Shown: positions 8,535 through 15,769 of the stretch, in pieces
Position numbering within the stretch: position 1 is the first letter of the stretch
Layout: the number at the start of each line of letters is the position of its first letter
Assembly: GCA_944326905.1 (NCBI GenBank)
Contig: CALVFU010000011.1
Coordinates: 1-39,461 of the forward strand
Direction: 5' to 3'
DNA from: Candidatus Gastranaerophilales bacterium
GTDB lineage: Bacteria > Cyanobacteriota > Vampirovibrionia > Gastranaerophilales > Gastranaerophilaceae
Length of the DNA stretch: 39,461 bases
Notes under the pieces: generated by a model
Databases searched by the model: none
The model's input: only the letters and a program-made list of their open reading frames with translations
Told to the model about the DNA's origin: nothing
Program-made: the position numbers and the translations under genes

Positions 8535-8563
8535 TTGACATATTCTCCTCATTGCGGAATAAT
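8535..8563 (+). promoter_or_regulatory. Strong promoter of trkA, likely giving a leaderless mRNA
   Basis: TTGACA (8535-8540), a 17-nt spacer and AATAAT (8558-8563). The start codon ATG of trkA is at 8570, so the predicted +1 falls on or next to it. There is no room for a normal ribosome binding site; AGGA abuts the ATG. Confidence 0.55.
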
Positions 8564-8569
8564 TTAGGA

Positions 8570-9907
8570 ATGAAAATAATAATATATGGCGCTAATGAAA
8601 TAGGATGTATAATCGCAGCAGAGTTTTTTGAAGATCACGACATAATTATGATTGATCAAGAAAAGAACAGAACGGATGCATTTAATAAACTTGATATCGG
8701 TTTTGTTGCCGGAAACGGTTCCTGCCTGCCTACATTAAAAGAAGCACAAATTGAAGATGCTGATGTATTAATTGCATGCACTGACTATGATGAAGCAAAC
8801 ATTGTTGCGTGTTTAACAGCTAAAAAAATCAGCGATGTAAAAACAATATGTTTTATCTCCAAGGAAGAGTATCATACATCAATCGGATGCAAACGCAGCT
8901 CTGAGTATTTTTGCGATTTAGACATAGATTATATAATCTGGCCGGAAGAACTTCTAATGCAAGAAATATTCAGAATAGTAACAGTTGCCAAAGCGCTCGA
9001 CGCTGAACATTTTGCAGATGGTAAAGCCAGACTTTTGGAATACAAAATTCAGGAGAATTCACTTCTTGCTGATAAAAAGATTAAAGAATGCAATTTTCCA
9101 GAGGATTCTTTACTGGTTGGCGTTACAAGAAGCGGAGAATTATTTATCCCAAACGGAGATACTATTCTTTTAAAAGATGATAAAGTAATCTGTATGGGAA
9201 CCTCTTCATCACTTGATATCCTTGCAGGCCGCTTTTTCCACGAAAAAGAACTAGTAAAAAATGCTGCTATTATTGGCGGTGGTACGGTCGGAATGATGCT
9301 TGCTAAAAATCTTGAAAAGCTTAAAATAAAAACTAAAGTTTTTGAAAAAAGTGAAAAAAGATGTGAATTTCTGGCATCTGAATTGCAGCATTCCTTAATA
9401 ATTAACGGTGACGGTACAAATATCCAGCTATTAAATGAAGAAGGAATCGAAGATTTTGATGTTGTAATAAGTGTTACAAATAATGACGAAAAAAATTTGC
9501 TTTGCTCTCTGCTTGCAAAACAGGCAGGTGTTAAGCGAGTAGTTACAAGAGTTTCTTCAAATACTAATGTAAACTTATTTGAAAAAGTCGGTATTGATGT
9601 TGCGATATCTTCCAACATAGCAGTTATTAAAGAAATTCGAAACAACTTAAATGAAAATGATGTTGATATTCTTGCAACCGTAGAACAGGGAATGGGTGAA
9701 GTACTAGAACTTGATGCGCCTCAAAAATTTCACGGGCAAAAAATTATGGATTTAAAACTTCCTCCAGGTGCCATTATCGGAATTATTCAGCGCAGAAACA
9801 AAATAATTATTCCAAAAGGCAATACCCTTATTATGAGTGGAGATGCTCTTATTATCTTTACAACAAGGAGTAACTCTCAAGAGTTAAAAAAATTCTTTAA
9901 GGTTTAA
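8570..9907 (+). CDS. trkA: Trk system potassium uptake protein TrkA
   Basis: Peripheral cytoplasmic regulatory subunit of the Trk K+ transporter. The 445 aa form the duplicated RCK (TrkA-N plus TrkA-C) arrangement: a first Rossmann motif at the N-terminus (IIYGANEIG), a second near residue 233 (AIIGGGTVGMMLAKNL), and TrkA-C domains after each (the last around GAIIGIIQRRNKIIIPKG). It binds NAD(H) and nucleotides and gates TrkH. A TTG six codons upstream is in frame, but the ATG at 8570 starts the Rossmann strand directly and sits at the predicted transcription start. trkH follows after 3 nt. Confidence 0.93.
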   Translation: MKIIIYGANEIGCIIAAEFFEDHDIIMIDQEKNRTDAFNKLDIGFVAGNGSCLPTLKEAQIEDADVLIACTDYDEANIVACLTAKKISDVKTICFISKEEYHTSIGCKRSSEYFCDLDIDYIIWPEELLMQEIFRIVTVAKALDAEHFADGKARLLEYKIQENSLLADKKIKECNFPEDSLLVGVTRSGELFIPNGDTILLKDDKVICMGTSSSLDILAGRFFHEKELVKNAAIIGGGTVGMMLAKNLEKLKIKTKVFEKSEKRCEFLASELQHSLIINGDGTNIQLLNEEGIEDFDVVISVTNNDEKNLLCSLLAKQAGVKRVVTRVSSNTNVNLFEKVGIDVAISSNIAVIKEIRNNLNENDVDILATVEQGMGEVLELDAPQKFHGQKIMDLKLPPGAIIGIIQRRNKIIIPKGNTLIMSGDALIIFTTRSNSQELKKFFKV

Positions 9908-9910
9908 TAT

Positions 9911-11344
9911 ATGAGATTTGATTACTTCGCTTTTATTTTAAAAAAAATATTAAAATTGTTTATCCTTATTTTAATTCTGCCGACGGCTGTTGCTATTTAT
10001 TATAAGGAATACTCTTCAATTCTTCCTTTTCTCTATGCCGGTTTAATCTCCGTATTTACTTTACTGCTCATAAAAAATGCCGGCAAAAATATTCAAAACC
10101 TAAATGATATAAGAAAAGTAAACTGTTTTGGCATTGTTGTTATAAGCTGGATTACTTTTACATGCATTTTATCCGTTCCATTTTTGTTTTTTGGACTATC
10201 GCCTATTGACGCGTTATTTGAAGGAACATCAGGAATAACTACAACAGGTGCAACAATTCTTGCACATTACAATTATCCGCACGCTATGCTTTTTTGGAGA
10301 GCATTAAGCCAAGGTATTGGCGGATTAGGTATCCTGGTTATTTTTATTGCGGTTCTACCTCAATTTGCTGTCGCTGGTCGCCAAATGTTTTTTGCGGAAA
10401 CCCCTGGACCCGGCGAAGAAATGCTTACTCCGCGGATACGCTCTACTGCCAGCGCTATGTATAAAATTTACCTGTTTCTTACTATCCTGCTTACTGTTTT
10501 GCTAAAAATTACCGGCATGACATGGTTTGAAAGTGTCTGTACTTCTATGTCTACTTTATCCTGCGGCGGTTTTGTCGTTGACGGAAACCTTATTACGCGA
10601 TGTTCAAGTCTCACCCTATGGATTATTACTTTATTTATGATAATCAGCGGTACTAACTTTAATTTATTGTGGAAATGCTTTACAAAAAGAAATTACAAAA
10701 CACTTGCAAACAATGAAGAATTTAAAGTATACATTTATATATTTTTATTATTAACTATTGCCGTTTCTATATCAGGGTATTTAAATATGAATTATACAAT
10801 TCCTGATGTCATCAGAGATAGTGCATTTAGTGTTATATCCGTTATGACTTCAAACGGATTTGCTATTGATTCATACACAAGTTGGAATCTCGGCGCGCAG
10901 GTTTTCTTATTTATGGCTATGTTTACAGGCGCAAGCGCAAGTTCCACAAGCGGCGGAATTAAAATTATCCGCTGGGTGTTGGTTTTTAAATTTCTGAAAA
11001 CTGAAATCACTAGGATTTTCCACCCCAACGCTGTCATCAACGTAAAATCAAATAATCAAATTGTACCCAAAGATGTAATTGGTCAGGTTTTGATATTTAT
11101 GTTCTTTTATTTTCTCATTTTTATTTTCTCCGCAATTATTATTACTCTAATAGAGCACAATTCCGAGCTTGGAACTTTAAGTGCACTCAATGCCTTGGGA
11201 AATATAGGATTTGCGCCGGATGGAATAAGTAGTTTTAATCCTGTAACAAAGCTAATTTTAATATTTGATATGTTGATAGGACGTTTAGAAATTATTCCTT
11301 TCCTAGTACTGCTGCAGCCGGAATTTTGGGATTTCAGAAAATAA
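9911..11344 (+). CDS. trkH: Trk system potassium uptake protein TrkH
   Basis: Membrane channel subunit of the TrkAH K+ uptake system. The 477 aa are strongly hydrophobic with about ten helical segments. The four pore-loop repeats are visible: GTSGITTTGAT (about 105-115), MSTLSCGGF, VMTSNGFAID and LNALGNIGFAP, each with the filter glycine. It begins 3 nt after the trkA stop and will be co-transcribed and co-translated with it. The length matches the TrkH/KtrB superfamily; the trkA fusion-type partner with two RCK modules favours TrkH. Confidence 0.92.
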   Translation: MRFDYFAFILKKILKLFILILILPTAVAIYYKEYSSILPFLYAGLISVFTLLLIKNAGKNIQNLNDIRKVNCFGIVVISWITFTCILSVPFLFFGLSPIDALFEGTSGITTTGATILAHYNYPHAMLFWRALSQGIGGLGILVIFIAVLPQFAVAGRQMFFAETPGPGEEMLTPRIRSTASAMYKIYLFLTILLTVLLKITGMTWFESVCTSMSTLSCGGFVVDGNLITRCSSLTLWIITLFMIISGTNFNLLWKCFTKRNYKTLANNEEFKVYIYIFLLLTIAVSISGYLNMNYTIPDVIRDSAFSVISVMTSNGFAIDSYTSWNLGAQVFLFMAMFTGASASSTSGGIKIIRWVLVFKFLKTEITRIFHPNAVINVKSNNQIVPKDVIGQVLIFMFFYFLIFIFSAIIITLIEHNSELGTLSALNALGNIGFAPDGISSFNPVTKLILIFDMLIGRLEIIPFLVLLQPEFWDFRK

Positions 11345-11362
11345 TACTGCCATATAGGGGAA

Positions 11363-11390
11363 TTGATAAAAATTTTTGCTTGGCTATAAT
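11363..11390 (+). promoter_or_regulatory. Sigma-70-type promoter for the kinase-like gene
   Basis: TTGATA (11363-11368), a 16-nt spacer and TATAAT (11385-11390), starting 19 nt after the trkH stop. It gives an untranslated leader of about 70 nt before the ATG at 11466, which is preceded by CGGAG. Confidence 0.65.
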
Positions 11391-11465
11391 TAACTTTTGT
11401 AACAATTTATCAGTGAGGCAGGCAATTTATAAAAATCAGGAAACTTAATATCTGCGGAGAATAAT

Positions 11466-12695
11466 ATGAAAGTACAAGCAGTAGATAATCGAACTTTTAC
11501 ACAAGCAACTAGACCAACAAAAACTATACAATCTAAAGACACCCTTAAGATATCAACAGAAGGTATCGCACCTAAAGGGCTTCGAGCTGTACATTTCGGC
11601 TGTAATATTAAAGCTAGAAATATTGAAGGCTTACTTAAAGATTACAAGTGGTTTATTAATCACGATAATATGCCGGCTATAAATTCATTATTAAAGCTTG
11701 AAGCCGGTAAAGAAGTCTTTGATACTTTTCTCCGCACTATTTTAAAAAATGATGAGCTCAGTTATGAATTAATAGACAGCATTATAAGACAACCACGCAA
11801 TATGAAACATTTTCTTGCAGCTTTTGATGAAAAACTTCCAATTGGAAGTGATATCTTTCTTTCCTTTATCCCCAATAATATATATAAACAAGCTTATACC
11901 AAATACATTGATAAACGATTTAAAAATGCAGCTTCAATTTCTGAACTTCTTGAAATAAGACCAGACTGGAGAGAAGATGTTTTGCTTGCAAAACACCGTG
12001 AAATATATAATAATAACGATTTTGAATTAGGACGAGTGCCGGAAGAAATAAATCACGGTAAGTTTGAGTCTATTGTCCGTTATCTTCATAATTTTATGGA
12101 CATAAATCTTAATAAAAAAGATAAAGATATCCCCCCTTTAACAATTGGAGATTCTACTTTTAATTTTAGATATTTTACCGATGGTAAAACAGATAAGAAT
12201 GTTTTCGGTATCTCAGGAAGCAATGGAGAACGCTTCATTATAAAAATAGCACCTTTAGAGAGAAAAAGCCTTGATGATGCTTGTGCGCTAGGAACATTAT
12301 GTAAAATTGATACATATCTTACACGAAATTATTGCAGGAATTCGGCTCCGCTTAGATATTATAATCACGATTTAAATGCTTCAATCTATGATTTTATAGA
12401 ACACCAAAGAGTTGATAAAAAAATTACCCTTGAGGAAATACGGGCTAATATTCCTGATTTTATTGACTTAAATATGAAATACAATGACACAACCGGTCAC
12501 AATAATTTCTTTATACTTGATGATACTCAGCACCGTATAAAGGGAATGAATGATTACAACTATGGAGTTGAAAAGTCTGAATGGATAACTGTCGACAATG
12601 ATCATGTTGTGTTCGAATCACGCTTTCAGCCTTTAATTGATAAATATCACCACATACTTCCAAACACTATGGATGTTTTTTGTAAATTTTTGTAA
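11466..12695 (+). CDS. Protein with a protein-kinase-like C-terminal domain
   Basis: A 409-aa protein, no signal peptide or membrane segment. Residues 1-225 are helix-rich and unrecognised. From about 228 a divergent kinase fold can be read: a beta strand plus loop GSNGERFIIKI with candidate ATP lysine K260, a hinge-like NASIYDFIEHQ (305-313), a catalytic loop with D341-x4-N346 (the same spacing as HRD...N) and a candidate metal-binding D363 in GMNDYNYG. No typical glycine loop or HRD histidine is seen, so activity is uncertain. It could be a host- or self-directed kinase or a pseudokinase. It has its own promoter, and its 3' end contains the phased repeat of the next sigma-28 module. Confidence 0.5.
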   Translation: MKVQAVDNRTFTQATRPTKTIQSKDTLKISTEGIAPKGLRAVHFGCNIKARNIEGLLKDYKWFINHDNMPAINSLLKLEAGKEVFDTFLRTILKNDELSYELIDSIIRQPRNMKHFLAAFDEKLPIGSDIFLSFIPNNIYKQAYTKYIDKRFKNAASISELLEIRPDWREDVLLAKHREIYNNNDFELGRVPEEINHGKFESIVRYLHNFMDINLNKKDKDIPPLTIGDSTFNFRYFTDGKTDKNVFGISGSNGERFIIKIAPLERKSLDDACALGTLCKIDTYLTRNYCRNSAPLRYYNHDLNASIYDFIEHQRVDKKITLEEIRANIPDFIDLNMKYNDTTGHNNFFILDDTQHRIKGMNDYNYGVEKSEWITVDNDHVVFESRFQPLIDKYHHILPNTMDVFCKFL

Positions 12696-12740
12696 ATTTT
12701 TATTCTAAATCATTAAAGTTTTTCAAAAATGTGCCGATAA
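12681..12740 (+). promoter_or_regulatory. Sigma-28 promoter with phased upstream direct repeat, copy 2
   Basis: Two abutting copies of TGTAAATTTT (12681-12690, 12691-12700), 10 nt, then TAAAGTTT (12714-12721), an 11-nt spacer and GCCGATAA (12733-12740). This is a perfect match to the E. coli FliA consensus in both boxes and spacing. The repeat overlaps the last codons and stop of the kinase-like gene. Predicted start near 12747, 29 nt before a small ORF. Confidence 0.85.
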
Positions 12741-12775
12741 CTATACTGTGAATATATTTTTGGAGTATAGAAAAC

Positions 12776-12907
12776 ATGTGCAGATATTATTGGCCGGGGA
12801 CATACAGTTTCCAAGAAAATATTAAACTTTACACGTTATGGTTAAAAGATCAATTAGACAGCCTTTTATACAAAATATACGAAATCGAGAAAAGTTTATC
12901 GCTATAA
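12776..12907 (+). CDS. Small protein of 43 aa under sigma-28 control
   Basis: An ATG frame of 43 codons (begins MCRYYWPGTYSF) preceded by GGAG at 12762-12765. The product is aromatic-rich at the N-terminus and amphipathic in the second half (LWLKDQLDSLLYKIYEIEK), which could form one helix. I recognise no family. The support is contextual: perfect sigma-28 promoter, ribosome binding site, ORF and intrinsic terminator follow one another within 290 bp. Alternatively the transcript could act as a small RNA and the ORF be incidental. Confidence 0.45.
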   Translation: MCRYYWPGTYSFQENIKLYTLWLKDQLDSLLYKIYEIEKSLSL

Positions 12908-12941
12908 TTAGCGGTAAAGATTTGAATAACTCTCGGAATCT

Positions 12942-12967
12942 AAGCCCCTGGACTGGGGGCTTTTTTT
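12942..12967 (+). terminator. Intrinsic terminator of the sigma-28 small unit
   Basis: Stem AAGCCCC (12942-12948) pairs with GGGGCTT (12956-12962) around a 7-nt loop and runs into a row of seven or more T (12961-12967). It lies 35 nt after the 43-aa ORF stop on the same strand. Confidence 0.85.
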
Positions 12968-12980
12968 ATATGTAAGATTA

Positions 12981-13017
12981 CAAGAAATACCTTGCAGAGT
13001 ATGCAAGGTATTTCTTG
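12981..13017. other. Perfect 16-bp stem hairpin between terminator and surE
   Basis: CAAGAAATACCTTGCA (12981-12996) is exactly complementary to 13002-13017 around a 5-nt loop GAGTA. There is no T-run on the plus side; on the minus side (downstream of surE) the following bases are only moderately T-rich. It may end or stabilise the surE transcript, or be a protein-binding site. Confidence 0.6.
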
Positions 13018-13065
13018 ACCTCTCTTTCCGCCGGCTCTCTGCCAGGGATTTTACTATATTTAAGA

Positions 13066-13866
13066 TTAATTATGATGAAACCAATTACAGAATTCATCGC
13101 TGCAAAGATTTTTGTTTAACTGGTTCATCACTTCAACATTTGTCATATCAAAAGTTATTGGGGTTACAGATATTTTATTATTTCTTACAGCAGAAATATC
13201 TGTATTTGCATCTTCAGGTTCATTAATAAGTTCTCCCGCCATCCAATAGTAAACCTTGCCGCGTGGGTCTATTCTTTTTTCATAAGCGTCTGTAAACATT
13301 CTTTTTCCAAGTTCTGTAATTGCAATTCCGCCGATATCCTCCAAATCCAGCCCTGGAACATTAATATTTAAAATTGTTTTAATAGGAATAATTGAGGGAT
13401 CAAGTTTTTCTACAAAAGCTGCAATACAAGCAGCAGAAACTTTAAAATCTTCATATTCGTTACGCATACTTGCAAGAGATGTTGCAATACTTGGAAACCC
13501 CATCATCGCACCTTCCATAGCGCAGCTTACTGTTCCAGAATAAAGAATATCAGCGCCAAGGTTTGGACCGTGGTTAATTCCTGATATCACTAAATCCGGC
13601 ATTTCTTCTTCTGATAAAATTGCATTCAGAGCAATTTTTACGCAATCACCTGGGGTTCCTGTAGTCATCCAGCAGCGTTTTGCTCCGTATTTTGGATCAA
13701 CTTCTTCAACTCTCAGCGGCGTATGCAGGGTTAAAGAGTGTCCGGCAGCACTCCTCTCTCTATCAGGGGCTACAATATACACCTCATTTTTTAAGCTTAA
13801 TGCCTCTGCAAGCGCACGTATACCATTGGCCAATATACCATCATCGTTTGAAATTAAAATCTTCAT
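13066..13866 (-). CDS. surE: 5'/3'-nucleotidase SurE
   Basis: Metal-dependent nucleoside monophosphate phosphatase of the cytoplasm. The 266 aa carry the SurE signature from the first residue: ISNDDG with metal ligands D8 and D9, S39 in ERSAAGHS, and N98 in SGINHGPN, followed by GTVSCAMEGAMMG. The ATG has a GGGAGC ribosome binding site. It follows prs on the same strand after about 76 bp, so the two may share a transcript or have separate starts. The small C-terminal extension after DMTNVEVMNQL is ordinary. Confidence 0.93.
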   Translation of the reverse strand: MKILISNDDGILANGIRALAEALSLKNEVYIVAPDRERSAAGHSLTLHTPLRVEEVDPKYGAKRCWMTTGTPGDCVKIALNAILSEEEMPDLVISGINHGPNLGADILYSGTVSCAMEGAMMGFPSIATSLASMRNEYEDFKVSAACIAAFVEKLDPSIIPIKTILNINVPGLDLEDIGGIAITELGKRMFTDAYEKRIDPRGKVYYWMAGELINEPEDANTDISAVRNNKISVTPITFDMTNVEVMNQLNKNLCSDEFCNWFHHN

Positions 13867-13942
13867 GATTTGCTCCCTATATAATAATCACTTAATTATA
13901 TAGTACCACAATTTTAGATTTTTGTATCTCATTAAAAAAAAA

Positions 13943-14953
13943 CTAAACCTTCATTTCTTTTTCAAACCCGAATAACGAGCTTACAGACTCTTCGTCATGA
14001 ATTCTTGAAATAGCTTGCCCCAATAGTGGTGCAACAGACAATTGAACAACATTTTCAGGGAGTTTTTCTTTTTCCCAAGGGATTGAGTTAGTAACAATAC
14101 AAAGCTCAATGGGTGCATTTTTTAAGCGTTCAATTGCCGGTCCTGAGAATATTGCGTGCGTTGCACATACATAAACTTCCTTTGCTCCTTTGGTTTTAAG
14201 CAGCTTGGCTGCTTCACAGATAGTACCTGCTGTATCAATCATATCATCAAACATTATGCACACTTTACCTTCGACATCGCCAATTACATGCGAGGCAATA
14301 GCTTCATTATGTTTGTCTCTTCTCTTGTCTATAATAGCCATCGGGCAATCAATTTTTTTGGCAAACTGTCTTGTCCTTTGAACTCCTCCTGTATCAGGGC
14401 TTACTGCAACCATATCATCCGTCGGAATATTGAGGCTCTTTATATAGTCTACAAGGATTGGTGTTGCAAAAATATGATCAACAAGGATATTAAAAAAGCC
14501 CTGGATTTGTCCTGTATGCAAATCCATAGCAAGCACTCTGTCTGTACCTGCTGTTGTTAATAAGTCTGCAACCAGTTTAGCTGTAATAGCTTCTCTGCCA
14601 GAGGTTTTTCTATCCTGCCTTGCATAACCGTAATACGGAATTACTGCCGTAATACTTTTGGCACTGGCACGTTTGAAAGCGTCTATAATAATTAATAATT
14701 CCATTAAGTTTTCATTAACCGGATTGCAGAGCGGTTGAATAATAAAAACATCGTCACCTCTTACACTTTCTTTAACCTGAACATAAATCTCTCCGTCTGC
14801 AAAATTTTTAACAACCATTGGACCTACTGTGGTTCCCAGATATTCAGCAATTTCTTGTGCCAATTTTGGGTTTGCGCGTCCGGCAAAGAGCTTGATATCA
14901 TGTGTTGGATTGACTGATTTTTCAAGCTGAGGATAAGAAAGTTCAAGAACCAT
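13943..14953 (-). CDS. prs: Ribose-phosphate pyrophosphokinase (PRPP synthetase)
   Basis: Makes PRPP from ribose 5-phosphate and ATP for nucleotide, His and Trp synthesis. With the ATG at 14953 the protein is 336 aa; AGGA (14960-14963) lies 6 nt before it, which is better than the alternative ATG five codons upstream. Family motifs are complete: KLFAGRANPKLAQEIA near the N-terminus, AVIPYYGYARQDRK (flexible catalytic loop), DLHTGQIQGFF, and the PRPP-binding loop FDDMIDTAGT. It belongs to the class I type found in most bacteria. Confidence 0.95.
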   Translation of the reverse strand: MVLELSYPQLEKSVNPTHDIKLFAGRANPKLAQEIAEYLGTTVGPMVVKNFADGEIYVQVKESVRGDDVFIIQPLCNPVNENLMELLIIIDAFKRASAKSITAVIPYYGYARQDRKTSGREAITAKLVADLLTTAGTDRVLAMDLHTGQIQGFFNILVDHIFATPILVDYIKSLNIPTDDMVAVSPDTGGVQRTRQFAKKIDCPMAIIDKRRDKHNEAIASHVIGDVEGKVCIMFDDMIDTAGTICEAAKLLKTKGAKEVYVCATHAIFSGPAIERLKNAPIELCIVTNSIPWEKEKLPENVVQLSVAPLLGQAISRIHDEESVSSLFGFEKEMKV

Positions 14954-15037
14954 TTTAAATCCTTTCATACGATTTGTGACATATATATATTAATAGAAAA
15001 GTATATATTTTAACAGTATATTTTAAGAAAAATTAAG

Positions 15038-15070
15038 AAGGGCAGATGTTTACTACCTGCCCTTTTTGTA
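15038..15070. terminator. Intrinsic terminator between the 15083 gene and prs
   Basis: AAGGGCAG (15038-15045) pairs with CTGCCCTT (15057-15064) over an 11-nt loop. On the minus strand it lies 19 bp after the stop of the small membrane protein gene and is followed by a T-rich run; on the plus strand it is followed by TTTTT. Confidence 0.75.
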
Positions 15071-15082
15071 TAAATAACCTGT

Positions 15083-15523
15083 TTATGCAGCACCGTCTGC
15101 ACCACCTGTACCGCCGTCAGGTTTTTTCTTGAATAAATTTGCAATTGGATCATAAGTATATTTCTTAATAAATTTGGCGGAAGAGTGCGCCCCGTCAATA
15201 CACGCATTAGCACCTTTTTGGAAAGTATTTAGTTTGTCACCTTTAAATTTACCAAAAGTTTTACCAAACATTTTTAAACCTTTACCCCGTCCAAGCAAAG
15301 CCGCAAGTGTATATAACCCTGCTAATGCAACTGCACCTGTTCCGATTGCAATATTTCGCCCGGTATGTGATTCTTTACGTTCAAAAGAATCAAAATCTCT
15401 TCGCCCTTCAAAATTTGCGGTTCCAACAGGCGGTTCCTGGTTACGTCTATATGCGTTCGTTTCAACCGTCGTTTCAGGAGTATTGTACACTCCATAGTTT
15501 CTGTAACCGACACTTTCTACCAT
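15083..15523 (-). CDS. Small membrane protein of unknown function, 146 aa
   Basis: I do not recognise a family. Residues 1-52 are hydrophilic and probably disordered (many N, E, R), a hydrophobic segment IAIGTGAVALAGLYTLAALL spans about 56-75, a basic stretch rich in G, K and F follows, and the end is a Gly/Ala/Pro tail (KKPDGGTGGADGAA). It has an AGGAGG ribosome binding site, a TATAAT box upstream (15566-15571) and its own terminator, so it is a well-expressed monocistronic gene. It resembles in style, not in clear sequence, the small protein at 35630-36112. Confidence 0.65.
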   Translation of the reverse strand: MVESVGYRNYGVYNTPETTVETNAYRRNQEPPVGTANFEGRRDFDSFERKESHTGRNIAIGTGAVALAGLYTLAALLGRGKGLKMFGKTFGKFKGDKLNTFQKGANACIDGAHSSAKFIKKYTYDPIANLFKKKPDGGTGGADGAA

Positions 15524-15769
15524 AATGTTACCTCCTAAGTATATAATTAAACACTAACCAATCTTATTATACTTACATAAAGTAAAAATATTTTTATTTA
15601 TTGCCTTTTTTTTAATCAAAATTTACAAAAGTTAATATTTTTAGATAAAATTAATATAACACCCGCAAATAAAAAATATATCAGCATAGTAGACTATTAT
15701 CGGCTAATTCAAAATCTAAATACAAGAATAAATATTTGTTGTATAATACTCAAGAGAATAGGAGTTTGT

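Noticed and set aside
15697..15704. TTATCGGC, the reverse complement of a perfect sigma-28 -10 box, upstream of the 15083 gene
   Set aside because: At 11-nt spacing the -35 position reads GTATTTAG on the minus strand, far from TAAAGTTT, so I do not call a sigma-28 promoter here.
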